Origin: Maratus speciosus | Taxonomy: Eukaryota > Arthropoda > Arachnida > Araneae > Salticidae | Assembly: GCA_963932465.1 (NCBI GenBank) | Contig: OZ010791.1 | Coordinates: 157,908,012 to 157,972,011, forward strand | Direction of reading: 5' to 3' | Length of the DNA stretch: 64,000 nucleotides | Shown here: positions 33,503 through 43,865 of the stretch, piece after piece | How positions within the stretch are numbered: position 1 is the first letter of the stretch | How the letters are laid out: every line of letters begins with the position of its first letter | The notes under the pieces: model-generated | What the model was told of the DNA's origin: nothing | Seen by the model: the letters and a program-made list of their open reading frames with translations, nothing else | The model's database searches: none | Position numbers and translations under genes: made by a program

Positions 33503-34180
33503 AAAGAAATATACTTTTAATGTAAATTGGAACATTTCGTTAATATATGAACAGATTTTTAAAAATTGAGTTATTTTTTCTGAATGAGAAGTGATTACTT
33601 TTAATGTAACTGAAATCGGTTAAAAGTATTTCAATATTTCCTTTCGTGGTATATTTTTTTAAAGAAATATACACTGTTAAAAATTTGCAGCATTCTGGCC
33701 GTTTGACCGCTTTTTCCGAAAACGGTTACACAACCGTAATTTTAACGCTATTATGACCATATTATTGGCCATTTTATGGTCAGAATATAGTTAAATTATG
33801 GGTATTAAACCGTTTTTTCAAAAAACGGTCGAATGACCTGCCAGAATACTGCAAAAATTTTAACAGTGTACTTTTAATGTAAATTTGAACATTTTGTTAA
33901 TATATGAATAGATTTTTAAAAATTGAATTATTTTTTTTCCGAATGAGAAGTGATTACTTTTAATGTAACTAAAATCGGTTAAAAGTATTTCAATATTTCC
34001 TTTCGTGGTATATATTTTTTAAAGAAATATACTTTTAATGTAAATTTGAACATTTCGTTAATATATGAATAGATTTTTAAAAGTTATTTTTTCTGAATAA
34101 GAAGTGCTTACTTTCAATGTAACTAAAATCGGTTAAAAAATATTTCAGTATTTAATTACGTGATATATTTTTATCATAAT
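33503..34180. repeat. 160 bp tandem repeat, three units, first junction split by a MITE
   Basis: Units start ACTTTTAATGTAAATT at about 33513, 33870 and 34030. Removing the 197 bp insert and its extra TA restores a spacing near 159 bp. Each unit contains 'gaacatttcgttaatatatga' type sequence and 'actaaaatcggttaaaa'. Confidence 0.85.
33672..33868. mobile_element. TA-flanked MITE, 197 bp, nearly palindromic
   Basis: It begins CACTGTTAAAAATTTGCAG and ends with the near reverse complement, CTGCAAAAATTTTAACAGTG. TA lies on both sides (33670-33671 and 33869-33870). The next tandem unit shows the empty site AAAGAAATATACTTTTAATG with a single TA, so the boundaries are certain to the base. Inner sequence is also palindromic (GACCG, AACGG and ATGACC blocks mirror each other). 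Size and TA duplication fit a Tc1/mariner-type MITE. Confidence 0.92.
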
Positions 34181-34290
34181 ACATACATATATAACAAATT
34201 TCCATCTTGTAATAATATACTAATTTTAAATACTAAAATGTGTAAATTAAAACTTTAAAAACTGCCAAAGTAGGTTTATTCAACTGTTTG

Positions 34291-34325
34291 CATGTTTCGA
34301 CTCTACCTGAGTCATTTTCGAAACA
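34291..34325 (-). ncRNA. Hammerhead-like motif B0 (inverted copy)
   Basis: On the minus strand: TTTCGAAAAT, stem GACTC-AGGTA-GAGTC with 5 perfect pairs, GAAA, CATGC. Stem II and GAAA are intact but the first core block is degraded, so activity is unlikely. Confidence 0.3.
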
Positions 34326-34380
34326 AATAAATAAAAATATTCTTAATTAGAAAATTAATAAAAATATTCTAATTTGTTTG

Positions 34381-34413
34381 TTTTGAAAATGACTAGGTTG
34401 AGTCGAAAGATGT
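34381..34413 (+). ncRNA. Hammerhead-like motif B1
   Basis: TTGAAAA, T, GACT-AGGTTG-AGTC, then GAAA and GATGTA. The ACATGT segment has become AGATGT, breaking the self-complementary stem. Confidence 0.3.
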
Positions 34414-34548
34414 AAATAGTTGAATAAACCCTTTTTTACCGTTTTTAAAGTTTTAATTTATACTTTTAGCAATTAAAATTAGTGTAATACATTCATTGTT
34501 ATATTTTAATTAAAAGAAGGACATTCTTATTAAAAAGATTTTTATTTG

Positions 34549-34581
34549 TTTTGAAAATGACTAGGTTGAGTCGAAACATGC
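34549..34581 (+). ncRNA. Hammerhead-like motif B2
   Basis: TTGAAAA, T, GACT-AGGTTG-AGTC, GAAA, CATGCC. The cleavage triplet position would be GCC, which is not the NUH form. Confidence 0.3.
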
Positions 34582-34720
34582 CAACAGTTGAATAAACCTT
34601 TTTTACGGTTTTTGAAGTTTTAATTTACAGCTTTTAGCAATTAAAATTAATGTAATACATTCATTGTTATATTTCAATTAAAAGAAGAACATTCTTATTA
34701 AAAATATTTTTATTTATTTG

Positions 34721-34756
34721 TTTTGAAAATGACTAAGTTGAGTCGAAACATGTAAA
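34721..34756 (+). ncRNA. Hammerhead-like motif B3
   Basis: TGTT, TTGAAAA, T, GACT-AAGTTG-AGTC, GAAA, CATGTA, AACA. TGTT and AACA can pair as stem I, and GTA is an allowed triplet. Compared with CTGANGA, C3 is T and G8 is A; these two positions pair in the folded ribozyme, so the change may be compensatory. Confidence 0.4.
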
Positions 34757-34893
34757 CAGTTGAATAAATCTTTTTTTACTCTTTTTATAGTTTTAATTTA
34801 CACCTTTTAGCAATTAAAATTAATGTAATGCATTCATTGTTATATTTCAATTAAAAGAAGAACATTCTTATTAAAAATATTTTTATTTATTTG

Positions 34894-34929
34894 TTTTGAA
34901 AATGACTAAGTTGAGTCGAAACATGTAAA
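34894..34929 (+). ncRNA. Hammerhead-like motif B4
   Basis: Same core, stems and triplet as motif B3. Confidence 0.4.
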
Positions 34930-35070
34930 CAGTTGAATAAACCTTTTTTTTTTACTGTTTTTATAGTTTTAATTTACAACTTTTAACAATTAAAACTAAT
35001 ATAATACATACATTGTTATATTTTAATTAAAATGAGAACGTTCTTATCAAAAATATTTTTTTTTTCTTTC

Positions 35071-37274
35071 TTTGTCAATAAAAAGTCTATATTCACATTA
35101 AGGGATGGAACGGCTTTTAACCTCTTTATCCAAATTTTAAAAAATAGCGTTTTTTTGTGGGGTGGGTGGGGGGGGGGGGGCATTTTAGACGTTTTTAGAA
35201 TACGTAAATAGAGGTCTGCAAAGTCACAAGAAGTTCCATCCTTAAACATTTATTGATAATTTTGCAAAATCCTTTGTTGTATCCTTTTGAGGCGTGGAAA
35301 ACTTATTGAGCTGTATATGGCGTAAACATCAATGTTTGTACACTCATGGTATTTGATTCAAAAATTTAAAACATAGAAAAAAATTGCATTTAAAAATGTC
35401 AAAAGAATAAGTTTTCGCGACCTGAAAAGGAGGAGAATCTATAAAGCAGACTTTTGGCTCAAGCAAATTTAATGGCATTAGCCAGAGCGTGTCTGTGAAG
35501 GCCTCATCATAAGAAATAAGTAAACAAATTAATTAGTTCAATATAATCTACAATCTTAATTAAGATGTGAAATGCCGATAACTGTCGTGTAGCTAAATGG
35601 CGTTTTTGCACATTTGTTTAATTTTTTCTACAGGTGACCCTAAACTCATGGGCCAAACTGTGAGGAAAGGTAAAGTACATGGGTACAGTGGACTCTCAAA
35701 ACTATTTTTTTTAATTTCCAATGATTTTTTTAAAAAATTTCTGGAACTATTCATAGTATAAATATATCTTATTTCACAAATTTTTGTTAAAATATATTCA
35801 ATAGTTCTTGAGATACGGAAAATTATTTTTTTTTTAATTGGCAATATTTCAAAATGCTCCATGCGCATTCAGTTTTCAAATATGTGTACAATATTTTTTC
35901 CATAATAGTCATTTCATACATACAAATAAATGTTACTAGAAAGTTGTAGCATACTATTTCCAAAACATTGAAAAAAATTATTGTAACTTATTTTTTTGTT
36001 AAAAATTCAATAAAAATTCTATATAATAGGAAATTTAAAAATTTAAATGCCTCTAAACAATTTTATTTTTAGTAACATTTGTTAACACATAACATAGAGA
36101 GTATTGTAAAAAAAAAAAAAAAAAAAAATCATAAAAATTGGGAATAACGTAATGCGCATGGAACATTTTGAAATCATGAAAACGACGAAAATGTTCATTC
36201 TGAGGAAAACAGGTTTTAGTAGATACAATGGCTATAACTGCTTAATATTTTCCTACTGACATAGTTTGAGTTACACATAAGGGAGGGATTTAATGTCATT
36301 TCTAGCTTATATCTAAGTTCTTTATGTTTTTATGGTAAATGCACATAAAATGTGTGATTTCGACGATGTGTGACTGTGAGAAAGGTGTCAAAATGTGTCA
36401 CTTTCAAAAATTCAGTACTCCAGTAAATACAGTCAAACTCAAAAATTTTTTTTTGCGTATCTGTACACAGTAAACAAACGCTAAAGGAAAAGTTAAAAGT
36501 TGAAGCTTAAAATACTTAGTAATAAATTTAAAGACTTACTGTTTTATTATTATTATTATTATTATATTTTACGCTAAAAAAGATTAGTAACAACGTGCAA
36601 TTTGCTCTAAATACATTGTAAACAAACGCTAAAAGATACCGAAAAAATATTATTTTGCGAAATCACAAAATAAATAAGTATTCAGTGCAAAATAATAACA
36701 TTGAGTCAGGTCAAACGAAAAACTAGGCTAAATTTTACAGCTGCGAATTGGCGAAAAAGTAAACAAAGGTGCGTGACAGAATCAGCTGATTGAACAAAAA
36801 AAACTTATAACTCCAGTAAAAATAGTCCAAATCGAAAAATTCTTTTTTCGTTCAATAGCAGGGAGATCATATATTGTTATTATGCTAAAAGTGAAAATTC
36901 GACAATTTCATGATTTTTTTCGATATTGAACGCTTACTGTACCCTTAAAGAAGCAATTTTTATGTTTATGTTATTTAGTCGAAAATGAGAAGTATTGGCG
37001 AAAAATAAGAAATGCAGAGGAAATGAAAAGAAAAGTTTCTATCTCCTCCAACCGGTCAGAAAGCGATAAAAAAAAATAAAGACGAGTCCTATAAAGATAG
37101 ATTTTGTTGTTTAGACTTTAATATATTAAGGTTGCTTTCAACTCATGGGCCGAAATGTAAGAGAAGGTAAAGTACACATAAAGCAACAATTTTGGTGTAG
37201 GAATGTGGGGTCGGAAATGTATTGGCGAAAAACGAGAAATGCAGAGGAAATGAAAACAAGTGTTTTATTGACAT
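35071..37274. other. No gene recognised; internal repeats
   Basis: It contains a G13 tract (35168-35180), a short inverted pair around ATGCGCATGGAACATTTTGA (about 35845-35870 against 36150-36175), a poly(A) run (36110-36128), an ATT microsatellite (about 36543-36566), and a pair of related segments: 'actcatgggcc.aa.tgt' at 35644 and 37140, and 'gaaatgcagaggaaatgaaaa' at 37008 and 37238. Nothing encodes a recognisable protein. Confidence 0.5.
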
Positions 37275-37787
37275 AACAACTAGAGCAGGGTTGGCAAATC
37301 TTTTTGTTGCCAAATTTGATCAAAACTTATTTTACGTAACCATGACATGCCAACTACAAAAAAAATTTAGTAGGTGGGAAAATAATAGATTAAAACTTCT
37401 TAAAACTGTCTATTAAGATTTAAAAAAATATGAGGAACATACATGCAGATATTATGATATAATAATTATGGAAGCAAATATGTTTTAGAAATTGGTTAAA
37501 AAAATTAATGCGATGGAATTTGATTTCTGTTGTTGCATCTTAATATCAGGTTATTTTATGGCATACTGAACCGGATTTATCTGACAAGTGCTTACATTTT
37601 GAGTTTTGATATTATTCATTTGTGAAAACAACGATTCGAAAGTATAGATATTAGGCAGAAAAACTGTTAAAATGTCCGCCAGTTTCTTTCAATAGCTCTG
37701 AAATAAATTATAAGTTACCTTAACTTTACCACAGGAATTTAGTAATGTCTAATAACCAATTCTTGTCGATTCGATAATTTTCAAATA

Positions 37788-38458
37788 CAGTAGAACCTCT
37801 TTTATCCGAAACTCTCGGTTAACCGAAATCCATTTTTAAAGCTTTTATTTTATTTTATTTTATTTTATTTTATTTTATTTTATTTTATTTTATTTATTTT
37901 TATTTATTTTTTATTATTTTTATTTTTTTTACTACGAGATTCCTTGTGTGCAAGCAGTCCTTTCCGAACTACGAGTACATATAAATATTTTCGATCTCCT
38001 TTCTTAGAGTTCCTTGGAATTTAACTTGAGCTCCCGTAAGCTGCGGAGAGGAACGAAGAAAACGAACAAATTAGCAATTCTGAAGCTTTTGAATGTTTTG
38101 CAAAATGTTTGGCATGGCTGTAGCAGCAGAAAGACTGTGATACTGGTGAACTAATAATTTTAAAAACTCCATGATACAGCTTCAAAGCAAAGGCAATCGA
38201 AATCGACAAACAAAACATTTGTTCAAACCCTTGTGAATTGTGTAAAATGTACTTAATTTCAAAATTAAAATTCAGGAAATTTATTCTTATTTCTATTTTG
38301 CTATTGCTTTATTTTTATTAAGCACTTGTTACCATAATAAGAAATATTGCATGTATTTCTCTTTAATCTTAAAATCGAAGTATTCTCGATTATCCGAAAG
38401 TTTCGATTTTCCGAAAGAGAGTCGGTCAAAATTACTTCGGATAATCGAGGTTCTACTG
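37788..38458. mobile_element. pogo/Tigger-like non-autonomous element, 671 bp
   Basis: The left end CAGTAGAACCTCTTTTATCC and right end GGATAATCGAGGTTCTACTG are inverted (about 18 of 20), with TA on both sides (37786-37787 and 38459-38460). CAGTAGAACCTC...TTATCCGAA is the terminal motif typical of pogo/Tigger elements. A second inverted block, CGGTTAACCGAA-like, follows inside. There is no transposase; the interior holds a TTTTA microsatellite and an unrelated short frame. Confidence 0.85.
37843..37930. repeat. TTTTA/TTTAT microsatellite
   Basis: About 88 bp of TTTTA repeats drifting into TTTAT, inside the pogo-like element. Confidence 0.95.
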
Positions 38459-38684
38459 TATCAACTTTGTTTGAAAATCTTTGAGACCATAATTAATTAG
38501 ATTGGATTATAATATGCCGCTATTAAAAATTTTAAATTTCCATTTAATCGAATTCAGAAAAGATCTGTCGCGATTTTGTGTAATTTCACTTTATTTTGAT
38601 TTAGAGCCACAAGCAATGCCGTGTCAAGATTACTCTTTCGTGTGGCAAAAGTGGCACGCGTACCGTAGGTTTGCCGTCCCTGAA

Positions 38685-38831
38685 CTAGAGTAAGTGCTCA
38701 AATATGCCACCACCATCATCGATACAGGCCTGAAAGCGCCTAGCAAGTGATTGGCGTACCCTTTCGATGATTCCAGGTGTCTCATCTACGAGACACCCAT
38801 TGACTCTGATTAAAGACCTCATTGCAAGCTT
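38685..38831 (-). pseudogene. C-terminal scrap of an IS630/Tc1-mariner-superfamily transposase
   Basis: The minus strand has an open stretch of about 48 codons ending at a stop (38685-38687) with PGIIERVRQSLARRFQACID followed by DGGGIFEHLL. The pattern of an arginine-rich helix, CI-D-GG and a final FEHLL matches the extreme C-terminus of a common arthropod transposase group. No catalytic part remains. Confidence 0.6.
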
Positions 38832-39162
38832 TCAGTCGCTACTGCAACTGTTCATGAAATACCGCTGAAAATCTTGTTTTATGGAGGTTTAATCTTAGCA
38901 AATGTACTGTTCCATATAATTTTATTGTACTATTTTAGCTGATATTATGAAATTTTTCCGTATAAAGCATGATTCCGTTACATATGTTCCGTTTTAATAA
39001 GTTTTACCTTGGTGCTTAGGTCGTCTGAATTTTAACTTGTCCCGCTTTTTATACCTGTGTGTACCGCTTTTCGTTAATACAAAACCTGGCAACACTAGTC
39101 GCGAAACATTCAAAACTTTAAGATGAGTCGTGTAACATAAAATTTTGGAAACTTCTGCTCTA

Positions 39163-39657
39163 GACTGTTGCTTTTCGATTTATGTTAGTTCTGAATAGGT
39201 TGATTTGTATAATTTTGTTTACACCTTATAAGCTCCAGCAAGTTTTCTTGTGCAGTGTATTTATGGGGGAGGGGGGGGGGGAGAATGTTTTTAAACATCA
39301 AAATTACTATGCGCTCATTCAAAAAATAAATTGTTCAATCTCACATAAAACGATAACCAGTCGATCGCATTGCATTAAATTCGTAATGTTATTCACTTAA
39401 TACTGGAAAATAAATTGCCTGGTATGCAAAACAATAACACAATGAGAACAATTTTTCTTTAAGATCTCAATATTTTATTATAATAAATGTAAATTATTTA
39501 CATAATAAATCAAGGTAATTAATATATAAAGTTTTATAATTATTATAAAAGGTTCAAAGGTATATAAAAAAAATAATTTTAACATGAATAAGTAAGGAGA
39601 ATATTGAACAACAAATACCAATAGATACTGATGCAAATATGGCGTTATTTAACATCA
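39163..39657. other. AT-rich, no gene; G11 tract
   Basis: A G-rich patch (39265-39281) is the only notable feature. The open frame across it has no domain. Confidence 0.45.
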
Positions 39658-39915
39658 GAGGAGCATGTACGCTGAAACTTTTAAAGATATTGTATCCTGT
39701 TTGCATATTAGTGTTATTTCTGCACCCGCTTATAATCGAATTTCACCTTTGAAACAAACTTGAAAAGACGGTGTCACGCAATCTTCAAGCTCACTGTAAT
39801 GGTGAAAGGGGATAGATAATTGTGTTTAAAGAATAAAAGTGATTGATGGTTTTCAACCACGATATAAAGTTTAATTAAAAAGAGCTAAAACAAGTGTTCT
39901 TTTATATGGTAAAAA
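39658..39915. repeat. Dispersed repeat family B, copy 3
   Basis: Most diverged copy: 'ggagcatgtacg', 'tgtttgcata', 'ataatcgaatttcac', 'gtgtcacgcaatctt', 'tttaaagaataaaagtga', 'ttttcaaccacgatataaa'. It ends about 30 bp before the long-TIR element. Confidence 0.55.
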
Positions 39916-39946
39916 CTATTATTCCTTAAGAAAAGTCGTGAACATA

Positions 39947-41064
39947 CAAGGTGGCTATAATTAAACTGACAGCACTCAGAGTATTCTGTAGCGCGATCTA
40001 TTAGAGAGAATGACGCCAAAATTTGTAAGAAGATCAAACCAGACGAGGGACGAAGGATTCAGCAAAAAAATAGTTCTGTTTCTCACCGCTAGGGGAATAT
40101 GTGGCGCTCTGTAACAAAAAAGAGAGCTTTAAATAATGCAGACTCAATACTAAAATCGTTAAATGGGCTAAATAAAAGGTAACTATGGTGTAGCTGTTTA
40201 TTTGAATTTATTTGAAGGCATTTGTTGGTGGAGTTAATCAGAGGCCGTTGATCTGTAATGAGTAGTTAGTACGTAAATTGCGCTTTATGCACAATACTTT
40301 GGCCCAGATTCCTGAAATAAAAAACTGAAGATAAAAGCGAAATTGAAGACAAATAACAAAATCCATGTAAGTTCTTTAATTTGAATTCAATAAGACGTGG
40401 TGAGGTGATCCCCCTAACGAGTGAATAACGGATGAAAAAAATGTTTTATATAACGGTTAAAGAAATGAACAATAACCTTTTACATTATATCCATAAATAC
40501 TGCGCCAAATTATAATTTATATCTGCCATCCGTCACAAATAATTACTTATTTACTGACAGATGTTAAATTTCTATTACAAACATTATGCGTAACATAAAT
40601 ATTTATTTAAACAGGAAATAAAATATTATTATGATTACCTCTGGATTATTAATGACCTGTCAACAGTAGAAGAGAGCTTTTAGAAGAGAGCAGTTAAAAA
40701 GAGAGCTTTTTAGGTGATAAGAAATCTAGTTATATTAAACAATGAATACCTTAAGATTTATGAGTGACAAATAAATTAACGAAATGTAATTTAGGAATAA
40801 CTCAATATATGATTCTACATCATAGTAATTTTATTTCAGTATTGATTCTGCATTTTTTAAAACTCTCTTTTCTGTTACACAACGCTACATATTCAGCTAG
40901 CGGTGACTTTTGAAACTAATATTTTTTTCGCGGAATTCTTCATCCCCCGCCCCCCCCCCCCCCCCCGACTTGTTTAATCTTCTTACAAAATTTGGCGTCA
41001 TTCTCTAAATTATACCGTGCTACAGAACACTCTGAGTACTGTCAATTTAATTATGGCCACCTTG
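39947..41064. mobile_element. Long-TIR DNA element, 1118 bp, TA-flanked
   Basis: The left terminus starts CAAGGTGGCTATAATTAAAC, and the right terminus in reverse complement reads CAAGGTGGCCATAATTAAAT. The arms stay alignable for about 210-220 bp ('gagaatgacgccaaa', 'gtaagaagat.aaac', 'caccgctag', 'aatatgt.gcg', 'agagag.tttaaa'). TA flanks both ends (39945-39946 and 41065-41066). A C17 tract lies in the right arm where the left arm has GACGAGGGACG, so the tract arose by expansion. The interior (about 40160-40840) encodes nothing recognisable. Confidence 0.85.
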
Positions 41065-41135
41065 TATTTTGAATGATACACATGTGCCAAAAATTTCCTT
41101 TATGCATTAATTCTAAAATACATCCAAGGACTTTA

Positions 41136-42415
41136 TTGGGTATATGCAAAAGTAAGTTCCGTTTTTCTAATACATGGCGTATTTGTTCTTATATGTATTG
41201 CGAGAATCGGGTAATACATACTTTTGAAAAGTCTTGTCATAACCTTCAAAACGTAGTATATGACATTTGATTGAAGTGTAAACAATATAGTTTTTTTATT
41301 CGATTTAAAATGGACAGTTTTGTGCCAAATAATCGTCATTTGCGGGAAGTTTTGTTATACTTTTATAATTTAAATAAAGAGTTTCTGAAAGTCATCGTTT
41401 ACTTGTAGAAGCTTACCGTGAACATGCTTTTTCTGATAGTATGTGTAGAAGTTAGTTCAGACAATTTAAAGAAGGTTTATTCGATGTTAAAGACGCAGAA
41501 TGAGCAGGTAGACTGAAAAAATTTGAAGATGAAAAACTGCAAGCATTATTGAATGAAGACAACATACAAACGAAAAAAAAAAAAAAAAAAAAAAAAACTG
41601 GCTTAGCATTGAATGTTGATCAATCCGTTGTCAGCAGACGTCTACGTTGTATGGGAATGGATCAAAAAGCTGGAAGTTGGATACCACATGAATTTACAGA
41701 AAGACAGATGGAATGTCGAAAAATCACTTGTGAAATGATTCTTCCAAGACAACAAAGAAAGGGTTTTCTGCACCGACTTGTGACTGGAGATGAAAAAAGG
41801 ATTTACTACGAGAATCCTAAACGTAAAATAGCCTGTGTACAGTCCATCACACAATATTCATTCTGATAAAGTTTAGTTCTGTATTTGATTGGATATGAAA
41901 GGCGTTGTATATTATGAGCTGATGAAACCTTCTGAAACTGTTACTGGCGAAGTCCACTTACGACAACTAATACGTTAGAAGTGAGCTGTTCAAGATAATC
42001 GACCAGAATGGGGATAATAGACACAATAAACTGATTTTGAAGCATGGCACCGCAAAACCATATACTGGCAAGCGACGATAATACCTACTTAAGGGCGTGA
42101 CTGTGAAGTTCTATTCTACCAAAACAGATTCGCCAGACATTGCACCTTCGGATTACTATTTATTCCGGTCGATGCAATCAGCCCTTCAAGATGTACGATT
42201 CACATCTTACTAAAGTATCAAAAATTGGCTTGACGAATGGATCACTTCCAAAGACAACGACTTGATAAGAGAGGGAATCCCTAAATTGCTTCAAAGATGG
42301 GCGAAGGTTGTGGTTTCTGGCTTAGCATACCTTGAATAGTGTACAACTTTTATATACTTGTTAAATAACGATGTAATTTTAACCAAAAAAGGAACTTACT
42401 TTTGCATATACCCAA
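41136..42415 (+). mobile_element. Mariner element, complete length 1280 bp
   Basis: The terminal repeats begin TTGGGTATATGCAAAAGTAA and are identical for 25 bp, with one mismatch over 31 bp. TA lies at 41134-41135 and 42416-42417. Length (1.28 kb) and the TTGGGT terminus fit a mellifera-type mariner. The copy sits 71 bp after the long-TIR element. Despite well-kept ends, its transposase is dead (see the pseudogene entry), so it could only move if supplied with enzyme from elsewhere. Confidence 0.95.
41310..42339 (+). pseudogene. Mariner transposase, multiply disrupted
   Basis: Starting MDSFVPNNRHLREVLLYFYN, the frame is lost within the N-terminal helix-turn-helix. A poly(A) run near 41573-41597 replaces part of the coding region. 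An open stretch follows with NVDQSVVSRRL, WIPHEFTERQMECRKI and FLHRLVTGDEK, which keeps the first catalytic Asp. The later frame gives GVVYYELMKPSETVTGE. The second catalytic site reads HGTAKPY where the family has an HDNA motif, so that Asp is now Gly. SPDIAPSDYYLF keeps the third Asp of the DD34D triad. It ends SGLAYLE then a stop at 42337-42339. Stops, frameshifts and the lost Asp make it inactive. Confidence 0.9.
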
Positions 42416-42417
42416 TA

Positions 42418-42734
42418 CATACATTGTTATATGACTTACATGTATATATATATATATATTTAAATTCCAAATGATATAAATAATCAGCAAAATATAAATG
42501 AAAATTGTTTTAGAATACAAATATTCTTTATTTTTTTAATCTATTACTCCAACTGAAAAATGTGTTAACCTCTATTTCCCAAACTGGAGAATGCCTGCAG
42601 AAAAGTTAATAATAAATAAATATTAGCCCCCGGTACGGTATGCTATTTCTTTCTCCCAGCTTATTTTGTGCTGTCTTCAAAAAATAACGTTACCTTACAG
42701 AAGCTAGCCGTAAAACAAAGTAGTACGATTAGAT
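42418..42734. other. AT-rich, no gene; short TA microsatellite
   Basis: A TA repeat lies at about 42441-42460. Nothing else was recognised. Confidence 0.5.
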
Positions 42735-42965
42735 ATTCTATAGCAATTTTTTTAATTTCTAAGCATCACACATTTTCTATTTTTATACCGTCGTATAGGG
42801 AAAAAAAGTACTTTTAAATGCAATTTGTTTGAAAACTGTATCTCTATTTATTTTTCAAATATTAATTTTTTTGTAGTTTTCAGCAACATTTGTGTAATTT
42901 TGGCAACTCAAGTACTCCATTTATGTAGAAAGTAAAGGGAAAATAGTTAAAAAATAGCAATTATA
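42735..42965. repeat. Dispersed repeat family A, copy 4 (first part only)
   Basis: It matches 2165-2400: 'tttctaagcatc', 'accgtcgtatag', AATGCAATTTGTTTGAAA, 'ttttttgtagttt' and 'gaaagtaaagg.aaaata'. The second part of the family is absent here. Confidence 0.6.
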
Positions 42966-43098
42966 TCCTTTTGTTGCCATTTTCTCATAACAACCGAAAG
43001 AAAATGTAATTAAAAGGCGTGCTATTTTGAAAAATATAAACGAAAAATTTCTGTTAAAACATGGAGCTATTATAAACTATATTTAATTTTAAGTATCT

Positions 43099-43368
43099 AT
43101 AGACGCTTTCAGTGTTACGTCAGTCATGACGTTTTGGTTGTAAACTGACTCCAAACAAATGATTGCTATGCGTCATTTCTTTTTAAATATAAATCGTAGA
43201 AAATGTTACCAGTACATATCAAGTATTAAAACACTTAGATGTGAGATATAGGTATAAGATATAGCTGCAAAACACAAACAAAATAGAAAATACCACATAG
43301 CAACCGTTTGTTTGGTGTCAGTTTCCAACCAAAACGTCATGACTAACCTCACGACTGAAATCGTCTAT
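43099..43368. mobile_element. Foldback MITE, about 270 bp
   Basis: The left arm TAGACGCTTTCAGTG and then AGTCATGACGTTTTGGTTG matches the reverse complement of the right arm for about 75 bp with few differences. The ends are next to TA, but because the termini themselves start TA the exact boundary is uncertain by 2 bp. Confidence 0.8.
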
Positions 43369-43865
43369 ATTAATGTTACAAACAAATGAATACCTATGAA
43401 TCATTAGATAGCCGCTTTTTTTTGTCGAGTTTCTTTAATGACGGCATGTTTTTGCTGCATTTGTGTATTATTTTGCGATAGTGACATCCCGTGCATGCTT
43501 TACTCTATATGTTTAAGAGTGGATCGTAAATGTAGAATTCTTAAGCGGATGCAAATGACGTCATTTTACATAAAATAAAAGTGTGTGCTTTAAGTCTTAA
43601 AATTGAAATATATTTTGTACTGTTTATATATACATTTTTTTTTCTATCGGGGAGACACTAAATTCTGAAAAAGCAGAATTCCTGTTTTCTAGTTCAAGTA
43701 TTTCTTTTCCATAGAGGCCTTGGCGCTTTTAGGAAAATCTGGCGCAATTCGGGCTTAAAAAAGTTATGTCTGTTGCCAAATGATATAAACAGCTATGAAA
43801 ACAAAATTGAAGAAATATTATGCTTATTTGTATGTATATTTAAAAAATTGTGTTTGGATACACAT
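43369..43865. other. AT-rich, no feature recognised
   Basis: No gene or repeat was recognised. Confidence 0.45.

Larger units (their letters stand above)
34181..35070. repeat. About 172 bp tandem array with hammerhead-like motifs, one inverted head copy
   Basis: The phrase TTTTGAAAATGACTA recurs at 34381, 34549, 34721 and 34894. Spacers share 'agttgaataaacc', 'gttttaatttaca', 'ttttagcaattaaaa' and 'acattcttattaaaaatat'. The first copy (about 34260-34330) is in the opposite orientation, so the array begins with an inverted junction. It is probably built from terminal repeats of a retroelement. Confidence 0.85.
37281..39162. mobile_element. Possible hAT-like remnant, about 1.9 kb, with nested insertion
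   Basis: The left end reads TAGAGCAGGGTTGGCAAAT and the right end in reverse complement reads TAGAGCAGAAGTTTCCAAA, similar to hAT terminal repeats (TAGAGCAGGGG type). I see no matching 8 bp target duplication, so the pairing is tentative. The interior holds the pogo-like element at 37788-38458 and a transposase scrap at 38685-38831. Confidence 0.35.
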
